This document shows, piece after piece, positions 1-7,984 of a DNA stretch of 38,819 nucleotides; position 1 is the first letter of the stretch; each line of letters begins with the position of its first letter. The position numbers and the translations under genes were made by a program. The stretch spans positions 1-38,819 of the forward strand of contig CAJFNQ010000035.1 of assembly GCA_904394975.1 (NCBI GenBank), read 5' to 3'. This DNA comes from Metaruminococcus_A gallistercoris. GTDB taxonomy: Bacteria > Bacillota > Clostridia > Oscillospirales > Ruminococcaceae. Below the pieces are notes generated by a model. The model saw only the letters and a list, made by a program, of their open reading frames with translations, did no database searches and was not told where the DNA came from.

Positions 1-1285
1 AGCGGACACGAACAAACAGAATGATATTTTGAACCTGCTCAAAGATGCGAAAGCAGCTGGTACGGTGGATGGTATTGGCATGCAGAGTCATCTTGGCTGG
101 TACACAAATATCAGTGACCATATTCAGGCAGTCAAAGAATACTGTGGCGCTGGTTATGATGTGCAGATTACCGAGCTGGATATTGAAGCGAACAACGGGG
201 ACTTTAATACACAAAAACAACAGTATGTTGATTTGTTTAGAGGCCTTGTAGAAGCTAAAAAAGAAGGTTACAGCATTTCGAGTGTGACCATTTGGGCGGT
301 ATCTGATAATTTCTCCTGGAAAAACTGGAACAGTCCGGTTCTCTTTAATGCTGACCTCAGCACAAAACCCGCGTTTGATGGTTTGGTTGAATTGGGTCGC
401 GAGTATCAGCTGGAAGACGCAAAAGAAGCACTGAATAATAAGATCGCGGAATTAGAACAACTCGATTCTGCGCTTTACACAGAAGATTCTTATGCTGCGT
501 TTAAAGCGGAGCTTGATCGTGTAAAGGCGGAAGCGTCTGGTTCTCTTACTTTGGAAGATGCAGAAAGCTTGCTGGCGGCTCTTGAAACCGCGGAAACTGG
601 TTTGGTAACAAAACTGGATGCCGCAAAAGAAGAGCTCAACAACAAGATTGCTGAACTGGAAGCGATCGATCTGTCCGGTTATACCGAAGAATCTGCTGCT
701 GCTTTCCGTGCTGCTTTGGCGTTGGTTAAGTCTACAGCGGATGATCCGGGACTTACTGTAGAGGCGATTAAATCTCTGCTGATTGATCTTGAAAAAGCAA
801 AAAACGATTTGGTTGAGGCGACCGATCCGACCGGTCCGACTGATCCAACTGATCCAACTGATCCGACCGAAGGCTTGATTAAGATCATTAAAGGCAATGA
901 CGGAACTTGGATACAGAACAGTAAAGATGGCCTTAGCTTCACTTCCAACGCTGAGTTTGATGATTTCTTGAAAGTCATGGTAGACGGAAAGGATCTGGAC
1001 CCATCGAATTATACAGTTGCGGAAGGTAGTACTGTTGTTACGCTGAAGGCAGATTATCTTGCTACTCTTTCTGTTGGCAAGCATACGATTGCGATCGTTT
1101 CCAAGAGCGGAACGGCAGGAACGACCTTTACAATTAACGCTGCTGAAAGCGGTGGAGATGTAGAAGAATCTACGAAGACCGGTGGAAGCAATAATCTGTT
1201 TGGTTGTATTGTTCTTCTGTTTGTAACCAGCGCCGGCGCACTTGGCGCGGTAGCGTACAGCAAAAAGAAACGCGCAGGCAAATAA
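1..1285 (+). CDS. GH10 endo-1,4-beta-xylanase, C-terminal part, surface anchored (5' truncated by window)
   Basis: The reading frame is already open at base 2, so the N-terminus lies outside the window. The visible part starts in the second half of a glycoside hydrolase family 10 barrel: VDGIGMQSH, then ITELDI, whose Glu (codon 173-175) is the catalytic nucleophile by family analogy, then VTIWAVSDNFSW. After the barrel come two FIVAR-like helical repeats (about codons 128-193 and 194-264 counted from base 29), each containing LNNKIAELE; a Thr-Asp-Pro linker (bases about 823-870); an Ig-like X2-type domain of about 85 residues; and a C-terminal end made of a TKTGG stretch, one hydrophobic helix and KKKR. 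That end resembles a sortase-type sorting signal, but LPxTG is degenerate, so it may be a plain membrane anchor. The protein would cut xylan outside the cell. A hairpin terminator follows. Confidence 0.88.
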   Translation, partial: ADTNKQNDILNLLKDAKAAGTVDGIGMQSHLGWYTNISDHIQAVKEYCGAGYDVQITELDIEANNGDFNTQKQQYVDLFRGLVEAKKEGYSISSVTIWAVSDNFSWKNWNSPVLFNADLSTKPAFDGLVELGREYQLEDAKEALNNKIAELEQLDSALYTEDSYAAFKAELDRVKAEASGSLTLEDAESLLAALETAETGLVTKLDAAKEELNNKIAELEAIDLSGYTEESAAAFRAALALVKSTADDPGLTVEAIKSLLIDLEKAKNDLVEATDPTGPTDPTDPTDPTEGLIKIIKGNDGTWIQNSKDGLSFTSNAEFDDFLKVMVDGKDLDPSNYTVAEGSTVVTLKADYLATLSVGKHTIAIVSKSGTAGTTFTINAAESGGDVEESTKTGGSNNLFGCIVLLFVTSAGALGAVAYSKKKRAGK

Positions 1286-1308
1286 TAGAGCATAAACTCT
1301 GCGGAAAG

Positions 1309-1342
1309 GCGGAACAGTATTTCTGTTCCGCTTTTTTGTTTT
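1309..1342 (+). terminator. Rho-independent terminator after the xylanase gene
   Basis: Arms GCGGAACAG (1309-1317) and CTGTTCCGC (1323-1331) form a perfect 9-bp stem around a 5-base loop, followed by a run of T from 1332. Confidence 0.9.
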
Positions 1343-1399
1343 CTGTGTTTATCTGATTTAATTTTTCTTCAAAACGATATTGTTTTTTGTTTTGCTACA

Positions 1400-1429
1400 T
1401 TGACTTTATACCGAGGAATCCTGTAAAAT
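1400..1429 (+). promoter_or_regulatory. Probable sigma-A promoter of the rnf operon
   Basis: TTGACT (1400-1405) and TAAAAT (1424-1429) are 18 bases apart, about 48 bases upstream of the rnfC start. Each hexamer differs from consensus at one position. Confidence 0.6.
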
Positions 1430-1476
1430 AAAAACAGTGTGCTTTTTTATTTCAGTTTGGCGGAGGGGGGAGACAT

Positions 1477-2799
1477 TTGCCAAAAACCATACAAATTAAA
1501 AGGCTGCGTGGGATTCATCTTTCTCACTATAAATTTACGGCAGAACACCAAACAGAAGAGCTGCCGCTGCCAAAACAGGTGACAATTCCTATGTTGCAGC
1601 ATATGGGAGCACCATGTGTTCCAAAAGTGTCGGTGGGAGATACGGTAAAAGTCGGACAGAAAATAGGTGAGAGCGAAAATCGATTCTCTGTGCCGATTCA
1701 TTCCAGTGTTTCCGGTACGGTAACAGCAATCTCTGAAATGTCGGACACAACCGGCCGCTCGGTCCAGGCGATTGTGATCGATACAGACGGCAAACAGACG
1801 GTGAGCGAAGAAGTAAAACCGCCTGTTGTCAACACGAAGGATGACTTTATTCAGGCAGTGTATGAAAGCGGTTTGGCCGGACTTGGAGGCGCTGGCTTCC
1901 CGGGCCATATTAAACTGGGTTATAAAGACATTGACCGTGTCACGAAGTTAGTCGTTAATGCGGCGGAATGTGAGCCTTATATCACCGCGGACTATCGCGA
2001 GTGTGTTGAAAATGCGCAGGATGTTGTGGATGGAATCCGGCTTGTAAAAAAATGGCTGAATATCAGCGATGTATATCTTGGCATTGAGGATAACAAACCG
2101 GTTGCAATTAGCCACATGGAGGAACTTTTGAAAGACGACCCCGGCGTAACGATTGTTGAATTGGAATCCCGCTATCCGCAGGGTGCTGAAAAGGTGATCG
2201 TGTATGCGTGTACCGGCATCGTTGTAGAAGAGGGAAAACTCCCCGCAGACTGCGGTGTTATCGTTATGAATGTTTCCAGTATCGGTTTTTTGGCTCGTTA
2301 TCTGCGCACCGGAATGCCGCTTGTATCCAAACGGTTGACTGTTGACGGCGGTGCCGTAAACAACCCCAAAAACGTGCGTGTTCCGATTGGTACATCCATT
2401 CGTGAGCTGTTCGCGTTTTGCGGAGGACTGAAGGATAATTGCCGCAAGGTGCTGATGGGCGGACCAATGATGGGAATTGCTATGCGCGACTTGGATACAC
2501 CGGTCATCAAAAACAACAATGCGATTCTTGCGTTGAGTGCGGCGCAGGTTGCAGATACAAAAGAGACCGCCTGCATCCGCTGTGGTAGATGTGTTTATGC
2601 CTGCCCGATGAAGCTTATGCCGCGCGCATTGGAAATGGCGTATGACAGTCGCAATGTGCAGGCTTTGGAAAAAGGCAGCATTCATTTGTGTATGAACTGT
2701 GGCTGCTGCAGTTATGTTTGCCCGGCCAAGCGTAATCTGGCACAGAAAAACCAGCTCGCTAAAGCGTTTGTGCGGCAATCCAAACAGAATACAAAATAA
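1477..2799 (+). CDS. rnfC: Ion-translocating electron transport complex subunit C (RnfC)
   Basis: 440 residues, starting at TTG 1477 with the very strong purine-rich ribosome site GGAGGGGGG at 1462-1470. RnfC is the peripheral subunit through which NAD(H) exchanges electrons with the membrane complex. The sequence has an N-terminal lipoyl/biotin-like fold (residues about 30-100), the nucleotide-binding region with GLGGAGFPGHIK and NAAECEPYI, and near the C-terminus two [4Fe-4S] motifs, CIRCGRCVYACP and CMNCGCCSYVCP. It is the first gene of the rnfCDGEAB operon. Length and motifs fit the clostridial family, which lacks the long C-terminal extension of the proteobacterial form. Confidence 0.97.
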   Translation: MPKTIQIKRLRGIHLSHYKFTAEHQTEELPLPKQVTIPMLQHMGAPCVPKVSVGDTVKVGQKIGESENRFSVPIHSSVSGTVTAISEMSDTTGRSVQAIVIDTDGKQTVSEEVKPPVVNTKDDFIQAVYESGLAGLGGAGFPGHIKLGYKDIDRVTKLVVNAAECEPYITADYRECVENAQDVVDGIRLVKKWLNISDVYLGIEDNKPVAISHMEELLKDDPGVTIVELESRYPQGAEKVIVYACTGIVVEEGKLPADCGVIVMNVSSIGFLARYLRTGMPLVSKRLTVDGGAVNNPKNVRVPIGTSIRELFAFCGGLKDNCRKVLMGGPMMGIAMRDLDTPVIKNNNAILALSAAQVADTKETACIRCGRCVYACPMKLMPRALEMAYDSRNVQALEKGSIHLCMNCGCCSYVCPAKRNLAQKNQLAKAFVRQSKQNTK

Positions 2800-2815
2800 C
2801 GGAGGGGTAGTTGCA

Positions 2816-3778
2816 TTGGAAAAACTGCTGGTTACATATTCCCCACACCTGAAAAGCAATGTAACAACGCGTAAAGTCATGCTCAACGTTGTTATTGCAT
2901 TGATGCCAGCTTTGGTGTGCGCGGTCATCTTTTTTGGTTTTCGTGCGCTGATGCTGACTTGTGTCAGCGTTCTTGCATGCGTTTTGTTTGAATATCTCAT
3001 CCGTCGGATTATGAAACGAGATAATACGATTGGGGACCTTAGTGCGGTAGTTACCGGCATTTTGGTCGCTTTTAACGTGCCGGTTACTCTGCCGGTCTGG
3101 ATGCTTATCATCGGTGATTTCGTCGCGATTGTTGTTGCAAAACAGATGTTTGGCGGCATTGGTCAAAACTTTGCGAATCCGGCGATTTTAGGCAGAATTG
3201 TGCTTCTCGTTTCTTTCCCGGCTCAAATGACTACATGGGTAGCGCCGTATTTTAATTCGTTCTTTGTTCCGGCTGATGTAGTTACAACGGCAACTCCGCT
3301 TGCGGATATTACCAATACGGAAACGCTTCCGAGCTTGCTGGATATGTTCCTCGGCGCACGGGCCGGTTCTCTGGGCGAAACAGCGGCACTTGCGCTGCTG
3401 ATTGGCGGATTGTATCTGATTATTCGCCGGATTATCAGCCCGATCATCCCTGTAGCTTATATTGGAACCGTCTTTTTGTTCACATGGGCGCTCGGTTACG
3501 ACCCGGTTTATCAGATCCTTGCCGGCGGCGTTATGCTCGGCGCGTTTTTCATGCTGACCGATTACTCCACTTCACCGACGACACGGTCGGGCAAACTCAT
3601 TTTTGCAGTGGGGTGTGGCATTATTACAGTAGTAATCCGTATTTTCGGTTCCTATCCGGAAGGTGTTTCATTTGCAATTTTGTTAATGAATATTCTGGTG
3701 CCGTACATTGATAAGGCAACCCGTTTGAAACCGTTTGGAAAGTTAAAACCGGTAAAGGAGGCGAAGGACCATGAATAA
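2816..3778 (+). CDS. rnfD: Electron transport complex subunit D (RnfD)
   Basis: 320 residues. I place the start at TTG 2816 because GGAGGGG (2801-2807) sits 8 bases upstream; ATG 2699, also in frame, lies inside rnfC and has no such site. The product is a polytopic membrane protein of the NqrB/RnfD family. The motif VTTATPLAD, about two fifths into the protein, matches the (S/T)xAT sequence whose last Thr carries a phosphodiester-linked FMN in this family. It forms part of the ion-pumping core. Its last 8 bases overlap rnfG (ATGAATAA), which suggests translational coupling. Confidence 0.96.
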   Translation: MEKLLVTYSPHLKSNVTTRKVMLNVVIALMPALVCAVIFFGFRALMLTCVSVLACVLFEYLIRRIMKRDNTIGDLSAVVTGILVAFNVPVTLPVWMLIIGDFVAIVVAKQMFGGIGQNFANPAILGRIVLLVSFPAQMTTWVAPYFNSFFVPADVVTTATPLADITNTETLPSLLDMFLGARAGSLGETAALALLIGGLYLIIRRIISPIIPVAYIGTVFLFTWALGYDPVYQILAGGVMLGAFFMLTDYSTSPTTRSGKLIFAVGCGIITVVIRIFGSYPEGVSFAILLMNILVPYIDKATRLKPFGKLKPVKEAKDHE

Positions 3779-4340
3779 ATCTATTAAAGAGATCCTTCTG
3801 CCGACTGCGGCATTGACAGCGGTTACTCTGGTCGTTTCAGCCGCGCTGGTATTTACTTATAACGCAACCAAAAAAGAACAGGTTGGGGATTTAAGCGATA
3901 CAACGCTGACTGCTTGTCAGGCGCTGTTCCCGGAATCGGAAAATTTTGAGACGGTGGAAGTCGATGGCTTGGATGAACAGATACAAAATGTGATCCTTCC
4001 CGACGGAAGCGACGCGATTGGCTTTGAAATGGAGCTGAAAGGTTATAGCAAAGGCCTTGTGCTGGTTGTTGGAATTGATGCAAATGGAAGCGTGATCGGC
4101 TATGAAGTAGCGGAGTCTTCTGAAACCCCGGGACTTGGGACGCAGATCACAGAAGACGATTTCAGAAACCAGTTTACTGGAAAAACAGCCGCTGTAACGG
4201 GTGTAAAGGGTGATCCGAAATCAGATACGGAAGTTTCTGTTATTTCCGGTGCGACACTGTCATCCAATGCAGTGATCAATGGTGTGAACCTTGCGCTTGA
4301 AAGTTATCCTGCAGCAAAGGAGGCGGCCGCAAATGAATAA
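3771..4340 (+). CDS. rnfG: Electron transport complex subunit G (RnfG)
   Basis: 189 residues, with one N-terminal membrane helix (about residues 10-30) and an extracytoplasmic FMN-binding domain. The motif SGATLSSNAV near the C-terminus is the classic SGAT attachment site for covalent FMN. The Ser/Thr context and a preceding glycine-rich region (SSETPGLGTQ) match RnfG/NqrC. It passes electrons between the RnfB and RnfD sides of the complex. It overlaps rnfD and rnfE by the same 8 bases, ATGAATAA. Confidence 0.96.
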   Translation: MNKSIKEILLPTAALTAVTLVVSAALVFTYNATKKEQVGDLSDTTLTACQALFPESENFETVEVDGLDEQIQNVILPDGSDAIGFEMELKGYSKGLVLVVGIDANGSVIGYEVAESSETPGLGTQITEDDFRNQFTGKTAAVTGVKGDPKSDTEVSVISGATLSSNAVINGVNLALESYPAAKEAAANE

Positions 4341-5007
4341 TTTGAAAATTCTGCTCAACGGTATTATTAAAGAAAATCCGGTGTTTGTGCTGCTTCTCGG
4401 TATGTGCCCGACTCTGGCTGTCACTACCATGGCGGTTAACGGTGTGGGTATGGGCCTTGCGACAACCTTTGTTTTGGTTTGTTCGAACATTGTTATTTCG
4501 CTGATGAAAAACTTTATTCCAAAAGCAGTTCGCCTGCCTTGCTTTATTGTTATTATTGCAGGGTTTGTTACCGTTGTTGGTTTTCTGCTTGAGCGTTTTG
4601 TCCCCAGCCTTTACAGTGCGTTGGGATTGTTCCTTTCTCTCATCACTGTAAACTGCATCATCCTTGCGCGCGCTGAGATGTTCGCGAGCAAGAACAGCGT
4701 GGTAAAATCCGCGTTTGACGGACTTGGCATGGGGCTTGGCTTTACACTGGCACTCTTCCTTATGGGCTCGGTTCGTGAGATTTTAGGCTCCGGAACTTGG
4801 TTTGGCTTGACGCTGACAAAAGAAGTGATCGAACCGATGAAGCTGTTTGTGTCTCCGGCCGGCGGTTTCTTTGCGCTGGGCTGTTTGATTGCGCTTATCA
4901 ACATTTTGACTAAGTATAAGATTTCCAAGAAAAAAGTAGGCTGCGGTGCGTGCAAAGGCTGCCCGTCTGCGGAAGCTTGCGAACAACTGGCGAAGGAGGA
5001 TGAATAA
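4333..5007 (+). CDS. rnfE: Electron transport complex subunit E (RnfE)
   Basis: 224 residues. The start is ATG 4333, preceded by AAAGGAGG at about 4317-4324; an upstream in-frame ATG at 4291 lies within rnfG. The product is a membrane protein with about six helices of the NqrD/RnfE family (KENPVFVLLLGMCPTLAV near the start). The C-terminal tail is Cys-rich (CGACKGCPSAEAC), an extension seen in some clostridial RnfE proteins that may bind metal or iron-sulfur; this last point is inference. RnfE and RnfA form the paired core that carries a membrane-embedded iron site. Confidence 0.96.
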   Translation: MNNLKILLNGIIKENPVFVLLLGMCPTLAVTTMAVNGVGMGLATTFVLVCSNIVISLMKNFIPKAVRLPCFIVIIAGFVTVVGFLLERFVPSLYSALGLFLSLITVNCIILARAEMFASKNSVVKSAFDGLGMGLGFTLALFLMGSVREILGSGTWFGLTLTKEVIEPMKLFVSPAGGFFALGCLIALINILTKYKISKKKVGCGACKGCPSAEACEQLAKEDE

Positions 5008-5009
5008 TC

Positions 5010-5600
5010 ATGAAAGAAATGCTTGTTATCCTTGTCAGCGCCATTTTAGTCGATAACTTTGTTCTTTCAAAGTTTATGGGTATCTGCCCGTTTTTGGGTG
5101 TTTCCAAAAAGATCAGTTCGGCGCTTGGCATGAGCGTAGCCGTTACGTTCGTTATGTGTATGGCTACTGCAATCACCTGGCCGGTTTACACTTATTTCCT
5201 TGCTCCGTATGGGCTTGACTATCTCCGTACAGTTGCGTTTATTCTTATCATCGCTCTGTTCGTACAGCTGGTTGAGATTCTGCTCAAACGGTTCATGCCG
5301 CCGCTTTACAAAGCGCTCGGTGTTTATCTTCCGCTGATTACCACAAACTGCGCGGTTTTGGGTGTTACATTGTTAAATATTGATGAGACCTATGGCTTTG
5401 GTCAGTCGCTTGTCAATTCATTGGGCGCGGGGCTCGGCTTTATGCTGGCTTTGATCCTGTTTTCCGGTGTGCGCCAGAAAATGCAGAGCTGTAATGTTCC
5501 AAAAGCGTTTCAGGGTATTCCGATTACGCTGGTTGCGGCGGCGATCGTGTCCATCTCGTTCGTTGGCTTCAGCGGCGTAGTAGAAGGCCTGTTTCAGTAA
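5010..5600 (+). CDS. rnfA: Electron transport complex subunit A (RnfA)
   Basis: 196 residues, ATG 5010, with AAGGAGG ending 10 bases upstream. The NqrE/RnfA family membrane protein has about six helices and is paralogous to RnfE. The family hallmarks DNFVLSKFMGICPFLGVS near the N-terminus and TNCAVLG midway are present; the Cys in each half is known to ligate the intramembrane iron-sulfur centre shared with RnfE. It starts 2 bases after the rnfE stop codon. Confidence 0.97.
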   Translation: MKEMLVILVSAILVDNFVLSKFMGICPFLGVSKKISSALGMSVAVTFVMCMATAITWPVYTYFLAPYGLDYLRTVAFILIIALFVQLVEILLKRFMPPLYKALGVYLPLITTNCAVLGVTLLNIDETYGFGQSLVNSLGAGLGFMLALILFSGVRQKMQSCNVPKAFQGIPITLVAAAIVSISFVGFSGVVEGLFQ

Positions 5601-5614
5601 GGCGGAGGTAAACA

Positions 5615-6409
5615 ATGTTTGAAACTTATATTCTTCCAATTTTACTCTTTATTGTTTTGGGCTTGCTTGCCGGATTACTGCTTTCTGTCGCGCAGAAGGT
5701 TTTTGCTGTAAAAACAGACGAACGGGTCGAGCAGGTACGCGAAGCACTTCCGGGTGTTAACTGCGGTGTTTGCGGTTTTTCCGGTTGTGACGAGTATGCG
5801 GCAAGCATTGTAAACGACGACGCTCCTATTAACCGATGTGTTCCGGGCGCGGAAAAAACCGCTGCCCGCATTGGCGAGATCATGGGGAAAACTGCGGAAG
5901 AAACGGTTCGCAAAGCAGCGGTAGTCGCGTGCTCCGGTCATCCGGATGCTACCGGAAAGAGTTTTGATTACGCCGGAACGCCTTCCTGTGCTGCTTGTAA
6001 CGCCTTTTTCGCGGGAAATGGGGATTGCCGTTATTCTTGCCTTGGTTTTGGCGATTGCGTGAATGTTTGTCAGTTTGGTGCGCTGTCGATTCAGGATGGC
6101 GTAGCTCATGTTGACAATGAGAAATGCACTGGCTGTATGATGTGCGCTTCTGCATGTCCGAAAGGATTGATTCACGAAAAGCACCAGCTGGGTAAGGTTG
6201 CAGTATGCTGCAGCAGTCACGATGCCGGTAAGGTGACAAGAACCGTTTGTAAAAATGGTTGTATCGGTTGTAAAATCTGTGAGAAGAATTGTCCGTCCGG
6301 TGCGATTAAGGTAACGGATAATCTTGCGGTGATTGATTACAACCTTTGTACTAATTGCGGTGTTTGTGCAGAGAAATGCCCTACAGGGTGTATTCAGAAC
6401 ATTCACTGA
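5615..6409 (+). CDS. rnfB: Electron transport complex subunit B (RnfB), ferredoxin-accepting
   Basis: 264 residues with an N-terminal membrane helix (about residues 5-27). An Fes-type [4Fe-4S] domain (GVNCGVCGFSGCDEY) follows, and then several Cys clusters: CTGCMMCASACP, CIGCKICEKNCP and CTNCGVCAEKCP, each a ferredoxin-like [4Fe-4S] motif, plus CRYSCLGFGDCVNVC. RnfB is the entry point for electrons from reduced ferredoxin. It ends the operon, with a terminator just after the stop codon. GGAGG (about 5604-5608) gives the start. Confidence 0.97.
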   Translation: MFETYILPILLFIVLGLLAGLLLSVAQKVFAVKTDERVEQVREALPGVNCGVCGFSGCDEYAASIVNDDAPINRCVPGAEKTAARIGEIMGKTAEETVRKAAVVACSGHPDATGKSFDYAGTPSCAACNAFFAGNGDCRYSCLGFGDCVNVCQFGALSIQDGVAHVDNEKCTGCMMCASACPKGLIHEKHQLGKVAVCCSSHDAGKVTRTVCKNGCIGCKICEKNCPSGAIKVTDNLAVIDYNLCTNCGVCAEKCPTGCIQNIH

Positions 6410-6411
6410 GT

Positions 6412-6443
6412 AAAATGCCTGCCGTTTTGGCAGGCATTTTTAT
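6412..6443 (+). terminator. Terminator of the rnf operon
   Basis: Arms AAAATGCCTGCC (6412-6423) and GGCAGGCATTTT (6429-6440) with a 5-base loop, ending in a T run. Confidence 0.93.
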
Positions 6444-6515
6444 TTTATGAATACCATTTGCTTTTTTGCGCATTTTAAATAAAAGCCCCAATACAAATCA
6501 TTTGCCGCAGAATAC

Positions 6516-6549
6516 TTGACAAAATTCTTAAAAAGTTTGATGATATAAA
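6516..6549 (+). promoter_or_regulatory. Possible promoter of the SipW-like gene
   Basis: A perfect TTGACA lies at 6516-6521. The -10 box is unclear: GATGAT at the ideal 17-base spacing, or the better TATAAA (6544-6549) at a too-long 22. Only the -35 box is convincing. Confidence 0.4.
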
Positions 6550-6587
6550 GTGTATTTAGAATTTTTCAGGAGCTGCCGGAGGTATTT

Positions 6588-7829
6588 ATGAAAGCGAATG
6601 TAAAACGGAAACGGCGTTTCCCGAGCATACTTTTTGGTATTGTAATTGTTTTGTTGACATTATGGTTGATTGTTGCTGCGTCTTATCTTGTCATAAAAAT
6701 GGTTGCCGAAAAAGACGAAGCACTTCCCACTTTATTCGGGTATCAGATTGCCTGTGAAACAGACGGTCAAATGGAACAGATTGTGCCGCAAGGAAGTGCG
6801 CTTCTGGTTGTTTCAAAGCCAAATCCGGCTGTAAATGACATCGTTCTTTATGAGACGCAGGATGGGGCACAGCGTGTCGGTCGTGTAAGTGAAGTGGTTT
6901 CATTTGACAGCGACGCCTCTTTAAAGGTTGTTTGGAATCTGAAAGAGCAATCCTCTGAAACTGTTTTAAGAGCGGATATCTATGGCCAGGTTGTGTATTC
7001 CATTTCATATCTTGGTTATGTGATCGATTTTTTAAATACATCTACAGGAATACTGCTCGCGGTGATTCTCCCCGCCGGTGTCGTGATCCTTTTGTTGGTG
7101 GTCAATCTGGTTGTTTCCGCACGGCGCAGAAAACAAGAGCATGCAGAGAGTGATGATTCTGTTGATGTAGAGGATGAGCCTGCGCGGCGATCCCGTTTTG
7201 TTCCGGAAGTGAAAGATGATTTCCGACTGGAAGCTTCACAGCGGAAAAACGAAGAGTTGGATCGGGTTTGGGATGTAAAAAAATATGCTGGTGATCCGAA
7301 CACCAAGGAAATTCTTACAGACCAGGATATGATTCATCAATTGTCCAATCTGACCAATCAGTTTTCAGGCAGTTCTGCGGAACAGCGTACCGCTATATCC
7401 CAGGAAAATGAGCAGAATGCGCAGCAGATTTTAACAGATCTTCATACGGGTTCTGAAGTTGCACAAACCAATGACAAAACGGTGGACGATGTTTTAAAAC
7501 AGCCTTACAAAAAAGTGCAGCAGCCGGAAAATACTCCCGCTGAAAAGGATCAGGAATATGAGGAACTGTTTCGCTCGTTGGGCATGGATGGAATTGAATC
7601 GTCAGAGCTGGTTTCTATGCTTCGCGATTATGGATTAAATGATTTAGATGTTGCCGAAACGGTTCAGCAGGCGAAACCATTTGCGCAGCCGGTTATCAAG
7701 GAGAATGAAGTGAATCTTCCATTACACGGACGATCGGTTGAAAATATTCGTATTGTTTCCGATCAAACCGGAAAGTATTTAATCGTTCAGTCTGATCAGG
7801 TGGAGACAAAAATTCGTTTGCCATTTTAA
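6588..7829 (+). CDS. Signal peptidase I (SipW)-like membrane protein lacking catalytic residues
   Basis: 413 residues. TM1 spans about 12-37, an S26-like outer domain about 45-150, TM2 about 153-177, and a long charged, Gln-rich cytosolic tail about 178-413. The segment TDGQMEQIVPQGS aligns with the SGSMEPTIPVGS box of SipW-type signal peptidases, but the catalytic Ser position is Gln61. The later HRV box reads GRV (Gly98 where the catalytic His would be). YGQVVYSISYLGYVIDFL matches the end of the SipW fold, just before TM2. I infer a catalytically dead relative with a structural or sensing role. The tail matches nothing I recognise. The gene stands alone, between its own promoter region and terminator. 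Confidence 0.7.
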   Translation: MKANVKRKRRFPSILFGIVIVLLTLWLIVAASYLVIKMVAEKDEALPTLFGYQIACETDGQMEQIVPQGSALLVVSKPNPAVNDIVLYETQDGAQRVGRVSEVVSFDSDASLKVVWNLKEQSSETVLRADIYGQVVYSISYLGYVIDFLNTSTGILLAVILPAGVVILLLVVNLVVSARRRKQEHAESDDSVDVEDEPARRSRFVPEVKDDFRLEASQRKNEELDRVWDVKKYAGDPNTKEILTDQDMIHQLSNLTNQFSGSSAEQRTAISQENEQNAQQILTDLHTGSEVAQTNDKTVDDVLKQPYKKVQQPENTPAEKDQEYEELFRSLGMDGIESSELVSMLRDYGLNDLDVAETVQQAKPFAQPVIKENEVNLPLHGRSVENIRIVSDQTGKYLIVQSDQVETKIRLPF

Positions 7830-7832
7830 AAA

Positions 7833-7866
7833 AACGGCGTCCAGAAAATGGACGCTGTTTTTATTT
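7833..7866 (+). terminator. Terminator after the SipW-like gene
   Basis: Arms AACGGCGTCC (7833-7842) and GGACGCTGTT (7850-7859; one G-T pair) are followed by TTTATTTG. Confidence 0.9.
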
Positions 7867-7902
7867 GTCTGGTTATAAACAGTTGAAAGTTATCGAGCTG
7901 CT

Positions 7903-7931
7903 TTGCTGTTTTAAAGTGAAGCCTGTATATT
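7903..7931 (+). promoter_or_regulatory. Possible promoter of the DUF187 lipoprotein gene
   Basis: TTGCTG (7903-7908), a 17-base spacer and TATATT (7926-7931). Both boxes are imperfect, but the spacing is ideal. Confidence 0.4.
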
Positions 7932-7984
7932 TTTTCCCGCTTAGGCATAAGAATTTCTGAAATGAATATGGCGGGGGAATGGGT

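Noticed and set aside
823..870. Short tandem DNA repeat
   Set aside because: It encodes the Thr-Asp-Pro linker of the xylanase, an ordinary coding repeat.
1948..3159. 403-codon open frame on the minus strand opposite rnfC/rnfD
   Set aside because: It spans two well-supported genes on the other strand and its translation resembles nothing.
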